Part shown: positions 1 through 11,400 of the stretch, in pieces
How the letters are laid out: each line of letters starts with the position of its first letter
Numbering within the stretch: position 1 is the first letter of the stretch
NCBI GenBank assembly: GCA_030867875.1
Contig: JAOWCC010000577.1
Location: 144,452,344-144,516,343 of the forward strand
Source of the DNA: Actinernus sp. WN-2022
Lineage: Eukaryota > Cnidaria > Anthozoa > Actiniaria > Actinernidae
Direction of reading: 5' to 3'
Length of the DNA: 64,000 nucleotides
Position numbers and translations under genes: made by a program
Notes under the pieces: generated by a model
Databases searched by the model: none
Told to the model about the DNA's origin: nothing
Seen by the model: only the letters and a program-made list of their open reading frames with translations

Positions 1-101
1 AGACAGACAATAGTGGAGATGAAGGTAAATGTTGCCTGTGAGTGATGAAAATAATTTTATGCAAGCACATTCAACAATAATACTATTTCTATAGTCACCT
101 A

Positions 102-2027
102 CAGTACCGCCGGGAATTATAGGGACATCCGACGGCGGAAAAACCTCGTGCACCAGACGCGGAGCCGCAGTACGGCGCCGCGCTCACCGCACAAATGACC
201 GCGGTCACCGCACAAATGACCACGGTCACCGCACAAATGACCGCGGTCACCGCACAAATGACCGCGATAGTTTTTGAGGACGCCGCAGTTGCAAACTGAG
301 GTGATAAACCGAGGTGCTTGCCGCGGTGCCGCAATGGACATACATGTACATTGTTAGCAGTCTTCGTACTTGAAAGCTTTGAATGTGATAGATGACAAAC
401 AGCTTATGTTAACTTTCGTAAGTTGTCTTTCTTACTTGAGACCGCCGTTCGCGTTCTTATTAACTAACGAAACCAACTGCTTCAAAATAAGCATTTCTTG
501 AGAGACGACCCGCTAACAATCTTCTGCTAACTTTCGTAAGTTGTTTTTCTTACTCGAGACCGCCGTTCGCGTTCTTATTAACTAACGAAGCAAACTGCTT
601 CAAAATAAGCATTTCTTGAGACCGGGCCCGCTAACAATCTTCTGTTAACTTTCGTAAGTTGTCTTTCTTACTCGAGACCACCGTTGGCGTTCTTATTAAC
701 CAACGAAGCATAACACCAAATACACTTTTGGTTCAGTGTAGTTTTACATTTACGGCAGATCCTTGTCTTGTTACTAGTATCAAAAGGTTTCGGCAGAAAT
801 AATTGTTAATGTTTGCATATTAAATTCTCAACTCTTCTTGGAGTCTGAATTTCCACGTGCAATCAGTCAGGCGTGAACGTGTCAGTCTGATGTTTTTACA
901 GAACATCGACAGAGTTTTGAAGCAACGTTTGTCATATTGAAAGACGTACAAAAACTTCTATACTCTTACCAGAAAACTTCTACTCGGAAAGTGCAATTCC
1001 TTTTGAATTAAGAGCTTTAATGCATCGAATCAGATCAGTCAATTCGCGTAAATGGAAATTACTTTCCCCGCGGTATTTGTGTCAGAAATGAGACACGCGT
1101 CTGGCTGACAGTTCACGATTGACAGGAACTTTTATTATACTGCGCAGTAAGAATCTTGACTTTTTGATGCCTCTGGCACGCAGGATATTTACCAAAACCA
1201 TCTTACCGTACGTTTGTAAAACTGTTTGTTATGAATTCGAATTTGTTAATCCTAGTGAAAGAAAGGTTAAAATACGTAATTGTGCAATCAACAGACACGT
1301 TTCGGATCACGATACTTCGATAACTCGGTCCGAATTTTCGTTTGACAAATCATCGAAATGTCGCTGAACAAAGAGCGAAATTCGTCGAAATATGTTTGCA
1401 TGACTTTTGCACAATACTGTAACGAAGCCAACCGCTTCTTTTGAAGCATTTCTTAAGCCACGGCATGCTAACAATCTTCTGTTAATTTTCGTAAGTTGTC
1501 TTTCTTACTCGAGACCAACTGCTTCAAAATAAGCATTTTTTAACACACAGCTCGTTAATAATCTTCTGTTAATTTTCGTAAGTTGTTTTTCTTACTCGAG
1601 ACCGCCGTTCGCGTTGTTATTAACTAACAAAGCCAACTGCTTCAAAATAAGCATTTCGTAAGACACGGCACGCTAACAATCTTTTGTTAACTTTCGTAAG
1701 TTGTCTTTCTTACTCAAGACCGCCGTTCACGCTCACGCTCTAACGAAGCCAACTGCTTCAAAGTAAAATGTATGAGATGTACATGTAGATGTTACATGCG
1801 GTCGCGGTTAGCGCCGCGGCATGACCACCGCGGCACGATTACCGCGGCGACCTCAAAAGTGACCGCAGCTATCTCAAAAGTGACCGCGGCGATCTCAAAA
1901 GTGACCGCGGCGACCTCAGGAGTGACCGCGGTCACCGCAAAAATGACCGCGGTTTTTCGCGGTAAAACCGCAGGCATTGCATGCGGCACAGCCGCGGTAA
2001 ATGTCCCTATAATTCCCGGCGGTACTG
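102..2027. mobile_element. TA-flanked inverted-repeat element A (1.9 kb, non-autonomous)
   Basis: Perfect 27 bp terminal inverted repeats begin CAGTACCGCCGGGAATTATA at 102 and read back from 2027. A TA dinucleotide flanks both ends (100-101 and 2028-2029). Subterminal zones (about 180-266 and 1840-1960) are tandem ~21 bp units built around GACCGCGGTCACCGC. The interior has several direct copies of a ~120 bp unit. No transposase is visible. The TA target site fits Tc1/mariner-like or related superfamilies, but the class is not proven. Confidence 0.85.
405..1770 (+). repeat. ~120 bp internal repeat of element A, two clusters
   Basis: A unit containing AACTTTCGTAAGTTGT, CTTACTCGAGACCGCCGTTC and AACTGCTTCAAAATAAGC recurs near 410, 530 and 650, and again near 1480, 1570 and 1690, all in the same orientation. 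The clusters sit on either side of an unrelated core (about 720-1430). Confidence 0.75.
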
Positions 2028-2105
2028 TACTGTGTATGTGTACATGTACCATAATGATTTGATTTAAACGTAGATATCCTACATGTACCATAATGATTTG
2101 ATTTA

Positions 2106-2275
2106 CATGTAGCACCCTTCTTCCAATAAGCGCCCCTCTCTTAAATAAGTGCCCCTCTCTTAAATAAGCACCCCTGTGAACCTTTTTATTAAAGACGTGT
2201 CCCTATTACAATTACTGCCTCCTAATATTCCAATAAGCACCCATATTCTAATAACTGCCCCTGAAAACTTGTTAT
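2106..2275. repeat. Degenerate short tandem repeat with ATAAGCRCCCC words
   Basis: The words AATAAGCGCCCCTCTCTTAA, AATAAGTGCCCCTCTC and AATAAGCACCCC recur every ~20 bp directly right of element A. A related patch is seen at about 3015-3085. It is probably the decayed end of a transposon. Confidence 0.5.
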
Positions 2276-2730
2276 TTATTATATGGACAATAGTGTTTTA
2301 CTGAGAAATGAACCACTCATAGAACTCATATGAAACTACATGTACATGTACATCTGGGTGAATAGCATGATTATTTTCCATATCCTCACTAGTGAAAATA
2401 TTGATGACATCACGTTTGCCACCTTTGAACTAAGAAGATAGTGGCAGGTTTGTGAAAATCACATCTAGGAAGATGTAAACAGCTTAAATGAGCTTATTAC
2501 AATGAATATTCCAAGCACAAAAAGCTAAATATGATCTAACACTCTTTCTAAAGATTTTCTCGACTGCAACAAAGAGACAAGAAAACCCCATGAAACTCTC
2601 CAGAACAGCTTAGAAAGACCACGAAGAAGTTTGAACTGACAGTAAGTAAAATGAATAGATAAGAGTTCTTAAACAGTTTAATTGTCCATATAATAAAAAG
2701 AAAATTACACAGTAGTTTGAAGATAATTAT

Positions 2731-2815
2731 TAAGTTTATCCTCGAGTCCAAAACATTTCACTTGTTCGCTGCACTCACTCGTGAAATGTTTTCGACTGTC
2801 GAGGATAAACTTCAT
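2731..2815. repeat. Palindrome, ~35 bp arms
   Basis: AAGTTTATCCTCGA at the left is mirrored by TCGAGGATAAACTT at the right, with ACATTTCAC and GTGAAATGT as inner arms. It looks like a hairpin MITE remnant. The rest of 2276-3980 shows no gene; only a second short palindrome at 3456-3553 stands out. Confidence 0.6.
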
Positions 2816-3455
2816 ATCTTTACACCACCGTGTAATATCCTCTATATAAACAACAGCTGTAGTTTATCATGTTTTATTTCCCACACCAAATAGAAACTGG
2901 TCTCATTACAGCAATTTTCATGAGAGCAATTATATCAAGGTTAATGCTTCTTCTCTGCAGTGTTCTCCTTATAATATTATCCAGTCTCACTTCTTATTAG
3001 AAAAAAGAAATATGTGCCCTGTCTCCAATAAGTACACCCTCTTTAGATCCAAAAAATAATTAGTGCCCTGGGCACCAATTCAAGTTGTTACGGTACTTGT
3101 AATTTTGAGAAAATAAAATTAGTATGTTAACTAAAATCAACTAATAGAACTAGCAACAATAGTGTCAGCATTTTAATATCAAATCTAGCACCACTATGTG
3201 CATAGTATACACTGTATATAACCTTATAGAACCCTATACATGTAACCCATCAAAATATTTTCTCTTGCGCGTGATTGGTTGAATGCATCACATGACCCAA
3301 TATTTTCTCTCCGCCAGTGGGAAATATCAGTGAATATACCCACTGTGGGTGTATAAGCACACATCAAAGAAACAAATTGAAGGAAATTAAGATAACAATA
3401 ATAACCTACATGTATGTACATTGTGGCATTGAAATATGCCGTGAAATTTTTCTTG

Positions 3456-3553
3456 GACATTAATCATTATCTGAATCTTCCAAGCTGACAGTTCCCTCGA
3501 GCTTTGCTCTCAGGAACTGTTCTTTTCTCGGATCAGATAATGTCCACAGACGA
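3456..3553. repeat. Short palindrome, hairpin-like
   Basis: GACATTAATCATTATCTGA on the left pairs with TCAGATAATGTC on the right, and CAGTTCC pairs with GGAACTG inside. This is typical of a small foldback element end or remnant. Confidence 0.45.
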
Positions 3554-3984
3554 ACTATCAGGGTATATTTCAACACCACAAATAGGTTATTGCATTTATA
3601 ACCCACTGTAACCTGGTAAGATGCCAAGCCTAATAAACCAACAATAATACTGAATGGTATATGTGCTGTACTGGCAGGGGGCTGGATGGGTGGGCTTTCT
3701 GCTGCTCAATGGCAAGAAAACAGATTATTTTCAAATGAGTCACGTGACTCATAGCATGCAAAGCTCTCCACAGACCCCTACTCAGTGTAAGAGAACCATT
3801 TTTCTTGCCTCTTTTGCAAGCTCAGCTGGCAAGAAGTCCAGACCTTACCAGATCTCTTACCAGTGTCTTGATTATTTTTAGTTCGAATTTCATCTACACC
3901 ATTTCTTTTCTTTCAAAGTTTTTGACATAATAATTATAATCATCATAATACTGGTACCTTGACTGGGACAGTCAGATGGATTAA

Positions 3985-5205
3985 GGATGGTGCCTACTAA
4001 TGTCAGCGCGCACGCCGTTCTGCGCATCTTGGCTATTTGTAGAACTATTTTGAAAAAGTGTTAATTGAATGTGTAATTTGACAGACAGAAAGATGAAGGA
4101 TTTTAAAATACGGTCGAAAGATATGCTTGAGAAATGAACGATTTGGGAAATCTTTAAATTCCACTACACGGCCACGAAAGACAATTTTCAGCTGAAATGG
4201 TATTAAAAGTGCAGACCATCTTAACTCTTAGTGAAGATTTATCGTGGGGAGCTCGAGATGCTCGAAGAATCGTAGATTTAGGAGATTTACTCGACCAATT
4301 GAATGAAGGTTGTTTGGACTGCCATGAATCGCTGCTGTCTTTTCGCCCAGCGCCTTTGCTTTAGGCCTGTCGATGCTTTCGAGTTTCGTCAGTTTCTCCA
4401 AAACATGGACTCGGCAGTATAAACAATGTGTGAATATGGTCAAATAAGCTTTGTGAAAACGGGTAAACCTCTTGGAAATCCAAAGAGGAATGAAGAAGGT
4501 AGGACTGTATGGGGTTTGAGCACAAAGGAAGCAGCAACAGGTTTGATTTTCAATGAAGAAAGTTGAAAGATGGAACTGACTCTTTTCCCCAAAGCCATCT
4601 TGAAAATCTCCCAGAATGCAATAAAAGAAACCAATTTTCAGACTTAATAGGGAGGGCTTGGTAAAAAATGTCAATTTTTGAAAATAAAATTAGCGATAAA
4701 GAGGTCTACCATCCCCATAACGTTTTAAAACGCGTGGATACCCCTATTTTTTCTTTTTGTAATCTATAATATAGAAGCTAAACAACGTTTACATATAGTT
4801 TTTGTCTTTATAAAATTGAAACTTGATGTCCATTTCAGCAAAAAAATTATGGCTGTTCATGGTCACTAATGAGGCTCACAAAGCAAAATTTGTATAAAGA
4901 ATGATAGTTATCGTAAGATAAATGGTTTGATTGGCATCCTTTGTGAAGAACGCTATGTCTAACGTTTTTTGCCCTAATATTTTGCCAAATAACCCAAAAT
5001 CTTAATCGAATTAAAAAATGGTTTGTCGGACAAAGAAAAATGCTGAATCAGCACTTTTTTCGATTTTCATCCTTAATTATCTCTCTTAAACATATGGGTA
5101 CCCCATAAAAAAAATTCTGATTTCAAAAGCTCCTTAATAGGTGGTTCAAACAATCCATATATATTTTTAGAAAACAAATTGGTTTGTAATTAGTAGGCAC
5201 CGTCC
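3985..5205. mobile_element. TTAA-flanked inverted-repeat element (1.2 kb)
   Basis: TTAA flanks both ends (3981-3984 and 5206-5209). The inverted termini are GGATGGTGCCTACTAAT on the left and GGACGGTGCCTACTAAT read from the right. TTAA targets are typical of piggyBac and Kolobok. The 148-codon open frame inside (4228-4674, minus) has no transposase features and is probably chance. It lies just downstream of PSME4 exon 12, in intron 12. Confidence 0.75.
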
Positions 5206-5279
5206 TTAAATTCAATTTCTGTTAAGTTGGAACTAACCATAATATTATAATTCTTCTTATTGTCTTATTCACAACTTAC

Positions 5280-5466
5280 CATAGCTTTCCTAAAGTCATT
5301 AGGATCAATACCAGGCAGGATCATTTGTAGGAGTGGTAGGACATGACTTTTACCAGCTGGGAAAGATCCATCAGGTTTCACGAGTGCTCTAGCTACTGAT
5401 GTCACACAGTTGAGAGTTGCCGTCAACTGGTGAGGCTCTATCAAGGTGTCCAAAGCAATGTACAAC
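5280..5466 (-). CDS. PSME4: PSME4 coding exon 12 (residues 418-480), last exon in window
   Basis: The acceptor is TACATTGTCAG|G and the donor GCTATG|GTAAGT. It encodes [19 protein letters not shown], then [20 protein letters not shown]. It ends in phase 0, so the next exon should start a fresh codon left of the window. Confidence 0.95.
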
Positions 5467-8400
5467 CTGACAATGTAATTAGTAAATGGATTCATTGATA
5501 CAATGGTCACAAAGTTATATGACATAGACAAGACAACAAACTGGAATTCACAGAAAACTCTAAGGTACAGTTCGAGAAGTTATTGAAGATTTATATTGAA
5601 GACCATACAGCGAAGATTACCCTAAGAATCTTCACAGACTGGAACTTGTGTCTTTACAAAACAGGAGATATATTTTATGCTTGTTTCTTTGTTGAAGTGA
5701 TTAGATCGTTCTTATGACTTTAATATCTCAAAGTGTGTTAATTTTAAAGATTTTAACTAAATCCTTTGTAATTCCAAAATAATATATTTTAGTGAAGAAG
5801 CATTTTAAGGACTAATATTTTAATCTAATAGTGGACCAGTCCTTTGGAATAATCTCCCTCTTGCCATCTGCAAAAGTAGCACTTATGGTATTTTTAAGAG
5901 ACACAATTTACTAAATTTTACTCCACTAAGTTCACCTGTACAGCCATGTTTATCAAGTACATGTACACAGGTCTGTACTCACTTATCTAGGAGTGTAGGC
6001 AGCACAATGTCTGGTTTCATCATTGCTAAATGCTGCAGTGCATTAGCTGCATCAAAACTGCCATACTTATTGAAGATGGCTAGCATGACAGCAGGCTTGA
6101 GGCTCTCTACAAACTGATTGATGTCAGAGTCCTTCAGTTTGTACTCAGCAGGAGTGGGTGTCTCCCATAAAGGCTTCTCAAACTTCTCCCTACAGTAACA
6201 AACAACAATTTAACAATAGGAAGTTGGAAAAAATAGTACAAGTTGAATTATGGCAAAGAAAGATGTAACCATAATTATTGCAAATGCTGCCAACAGCACT
6301 TGGAATAACAACAATCTACATGTATTTCAAGCATTTTTGGTTCAAATACAAGTATTTATGAACTCAAACAAAAGTTTTATTATTCCTGTACATGTAGTTC
6401 CCTCGAGTCCCTGAAATATACCACAGCAACACTTTGCGGTGACGGGTCCAGGCCCACAACCCCCACCATTATTATTATTACCACCATCATATCCATAGTT
6501 ACACACTTGACTTAAGTACTTACTTAAAGTACTTATGTAAGGGACCAAGCCCCTAACATCCATAATAAGTAATATAATACACGCCTTTCATAAGTTTTAC
6601 TTCCGGTCACGAAGACGAGGCTCCAGGTGGTTTGAAATCCAAGATGGCGGACAACTGCTCAGTCTCAGCCAGAAAGTACCTCCGAAAAGAACTCGAAAAG
6701 TGTGTTATTTAGTAGATCGTACCTGAATTTGGCTTCAGAATCACTGTATTTATGTTCATGTATAGTCTACCGTATATTAACTGATGATTTGCATGAAAAA
6801 CGTCCACGTTTTGGGCAAAATACCGCGAAAGAGCGCGGATGAAACTTTTAAACTATTAAGTTTTGTTGAAAATCTCCACAGATCAGTACCACAAAAAGCA
6901 CACGCCGTATGAAATACTGCATTGCTGTGTACACTATGTACTGGAATAACTCTTGAGATGTGATTTGTAGTGTAAGCCGACCCAAAACTGAGAAAGTGTA
7001 TGGCTGATACGGTTGCTTGAAATATGGTTGTTCAGTTAACGTATAACTTTGAGGGAAGTGGGGGTTTCTTGGTGTTACAGATCATCACATATGTAACACA
7101 AAGAAAACTATTGTCTTCTAAAGCAAAACAATACCCTGAAATACAAAGAACCCTATCCCCAGAAACATGAATCAAACAATGAATCTGCTTCACCAAGAAG
7201 CACCCAGAAAAGTGATATTTGAAGTATGCGGGCATCAGGCGTCGTATTAGGCACAGACATTCCCGGAAAAATATGTTCCCTTGGTGTCAATGTACCTAAG
7301 AGAAGAGAAATCTTCAAGCATAATTCTAGCTCTTGGAAACAATGATAGCTACAGCTACCAGAATGAAGAAAAGACTGTTGATGATATTCAATCAATGGGC
7401 ATCAGTCAAACGATGAAAATACAGATTCAGCTGTCCGCTATTGAAAAACCTGCTCGTTTTTCTTCTTCAAGGAAATAAATTTTTTTATTAGTTTCTACAC
7501 AGGATTCTCATCTTCTAAAATATTTCAGGTCTAGTATGATTTTTATAATGTTTGAGAGAAGGGAGAAATATCATTTACTGAAATAAATGTTTAATTGAGG
7601 CTAGCAGTAATATGGGAAGGGAATACCACTTATAAACAGTGGCTATACAAGCAATTCAGGTCAATAAAAATAGGAAACATTAAGTACTAAATAAATTGTA
7701 ACAAACATATTAAAACTATTAATTGGTAAAATAGGTGTTAACTAAGTGGTGGTTGAAGGTGATATTAAAATTAGTCCACATGAAATTGGGGGAATCATAA
7801 GATGAGTGATAATGTGTGTATGGATAGCAGGGTTTTAGCCCAGAAGGTTTGGGGTAAGGTGAAGCAAAATCAGAAATGACAAAAACACTAAAAAAAAAAA
7901 GGAAAATTATGAGTAGTGAGAGCTGCTAAATAAACAATAACTGATATAACAATGTGGTGGCCTGATGATATGAGAGTGAAGGGAGTGGGGGAAGTTGCTT
8001 GGGGAAAGGAGGGCATTGGCACCCCTGCCCCATCTCCCCTTATTTGACTGGCTAAAACCCTAGATAGGGTGAGCTAATATACCACACAGAGCATGCAGGG
8101 ATAGGGAAATAGGAACCACTACTAATTACAATCGGTTTGTGCTAAGCTTTTCATTATATATAATTATCAAATTATCAATAATTGCACAAAAGAATATTCT
8201 GTACTAAATGGTAGTGTTAGAAATTTGAATTCCATTCAAAAAGCCCAAGCAGTGTCCAAACGCCTCTGCTAGATATATTCTAACTACAAATAAACTTATT
8301 TTAATGGTATATGAATAATAAAATCAATACCGTATGCTGTTACACAATAATGTAAGTATATAATACAAAGTCAGGGAATATACATTGAAGGGTAGGGTAT

Positions 8401-11400
8401 GAATTGTATACAATGTGAAAAAAAGGGTATAAAAAAATAGAATTTACCATATAATGGGTAGGGATAGGGGAAGAAAAATGTGCTATCATTCTTTATTAAT
8501 GTGAAAGTTCTGTACAAAATTTAAGTGAAACCGGCTTTGGGGAACTATGAACGGATAAACCATATTCTAACTGGAACTATGTCTGGATGGTTATCCAGTA
8601 TAATGGCTGCTGTTTCGGTACTCGTTGCCTGCATCTTATCAGTTGACTCCAGCTTTTTCCAATGTTTGTTTTCTGTTAGGTGAACAGTAGTTACATTTCC
8701 CATCGATAGCACTTCACTTGCTGTATTAAATAGCAAAAGAGATTAGATATCACGACATGAGCTTATTAAACAGCCTATCAGAAATAAACTAAAATTTGCT
8801 TTGCACCTCATAAATCACTTTGCCTCAATTTTAGACCACAATACTAATTTACTTTAGGCAGAAGATATTTCCGACTCCTTTAAGTTAGCTTAGATATCTT
8901 CGACGGAAAGATGCCCCTGAAATAATTAATATCGTCCTCTGTAAGCTGCAAACGTTTTTTTAGATTTGCAACCTGTCGGGTGTACATTGTTCGGAAATGA
9001 CTGATGACTTGATCAAGTAGAAAAGTACTTTTCTGTGCGCTAAACAATATACTAAAATAATGCAGACTACACATGGCCATAAATACAGTGATTGTAAAAC
9101 CAAACACAGGTATGATTTACTGAATAACATACTTTTGGGAGTATTTTCGGAGGTACTTTCTAGCTGACACTGTGCAGTTCTCCGCCATCTTGGATTTCAA
9201 ACCACCTGGAGCCTCGTTTTCGTAACCGGAAGTAAAACTTATGAAAGGCGTGTATTATGCATGTACATGTATAACTGATTTGAAATACATCTGGGATGAA
9301 TAAATACACTTAAATATATAACTGGACTTGCCTATTTATTTATATAGTAAATTGTCATAAAATTAAACACTGAACTGTTTGTGAGCCAGAACCACAATGA
9401 ACTGACTCTGTCTCTTGACAGTTTATATAACCCTAATTATCATAACACTGCCTCTCCAGGCCCTCTCGTCCACATAGGAACTTATTTCTCTTTGCACTAC
9501 CAATTCATTGCATTCCTTGTCCATTACAAGAGAAATACATTTCTTTCCAGTTTTGGGGTGCAGCTTAAAAGTAAGTTCCAGGGCTCAAATTTAACTTCCA
9601 GAAAGAATAACAATTTGTAGTTAAGAATGTTACTAACCAACTCTGCAATTTGGCTGTCCAAGAATCCTTAAAGTAACAGGATTCAAACCTTGAAAGAGGC
9701 TTTCTCTGGACGTAGAATTAGTTTAGGTCACACAATTTACTAACCACTTCAGGTTACCTAAATTATTTTTCAGTAACGAAACACTGAAAACTATAGCTAC
9801 TGCTGGTTAAGGGGGCAATGTCAATCAAATTGAACCTTAAAGTTTCTTTAAAACAAAAATACAGAATGGCAAAGTGGATTACAAAAGCTTACTCTAGAAA
9901 CATGCATGATTACAAAAATGTGACAGAGCCTTGGACAACGTAAGGTGGACTACTCTTCGAAGTACATTGTAGGCATGATAATCATGTATTTAAACTTGTT
10001 AAGAAAGAATGTACATGTATTAACAATCACTGCCCACAGTTTTTTAAGAATTATTTTAGTTTTAATAGAAATGTCACCGGCCATACAACTAGACAAAGTA
10101 ATCTACTACATTTACCTAAGGTGTGCACTGAAGTTGCTAAATGCTCTTTTTATTATAACAGATGTATCATTTATTACAATAGTTTTATAATTAATTAATA
10201 GTTTTAATTACTGTTAGTTTTCTATCACTTGATCAATTACATCAGCGGAAGTGATGTCATATGGGCAATGCTCACAGTATTCCAGTATTCGATCAGATGG
10301 GGGAGAATATAGACTTTGTAGAGGCAAATCATAATGTCTTGGGGATGAATCTGCACAGCCTTCGCAATGCTGATGGCTTAGTGCAAGCCTTCCTCAAATG
10401 CTCTGCAATGTGTGCCTTGAATGAAAGTTTATGGCCCAGAGTGACCCCAAGCATCTTTAAAGTGTTAGTAGATTCGATGTCCGAATCATTGAGTTTGAAT
10501 TCGGATGCATATGACAATGGTCCAATGGACATAGCTTGTGTCTATGCCACATTAATCTGTACATAATTACTCTCAAACCATTTAGAAAGTATACTGAGAT
10601 CAGAGTTAATGAGGAACTGCAGTACCATCGGAGATGCATCAGAAGCATACTCAGTTGTATCATCTGCATAAAGCCTCAAAGAGGTATTAGATACACAGTA
10701 GTTCAGGTACTTGATATAGAGTACCGCCTGAAATTATTGATGCATACGGTCCATAATTTCATTGACCGTGGTACGACTGCGGTATGACTGAGGTTTTACC
10801 GCGGTAAAGCTGCGGCTAATTAACTTACCGCAGTCGAAAGCCGCTTTAAAAAAGCTGCGGTCGTAACACAATAGTCTAACAACTGAGCAATGATAAATGT
10901 ATTTTTTGCCCAATGCTTCGGCACTCAGGTAAGGGAGATGAAATTTAATTTTGTGACAATGATCAACTGCTGCCGACATTAAATAAAACCTTTAACTTCT
11001 CGGACTCCGCTCACTAATACACTGCAAAAGTTTGATGTGGTTCGTGCGATCTCACGCTAATTAACAGACAACAAATTAAAACTGAATGGACTCAAAACAT
11101 TTTTCCCACTAGGTGGAAACTGTTCAGATACGTAAATGAAGAAAAAACTTTCAAAACGTTTGATTCTGTAAGCATCTCGATTTCTAAAAGAAAATTTTAT
11201 CTGTAGAGAATATTTGGTGCGATCTCAAAACAAAACAAACACTGCGGAGTCATTGATTATTCAAATCAGTTTGCGGAAAATGTCACATTTCTGTATCACG
11301 GAATTCAAGGCTCGGACCTCATTACCTTTGAAAACGGAACATTAAATAAAAAGAACTCCAGAATGTTCTGTTTAGTAGACGTTTATATCATTTGCCAGCA

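Noticed and set aside
4228..4674. 148-codon minus-strand open frame
   Set aside because: It lies inside a TTAA-flanked element, has no family signature, and the sequence is not spliced to PSME4 in phase.
1..5279. Next PSME4 exon (after residue 480)
   Set aside because: I looked for the conserved block that follows in vertebrates and found no frame with splice sites, so it is probably left of the window.
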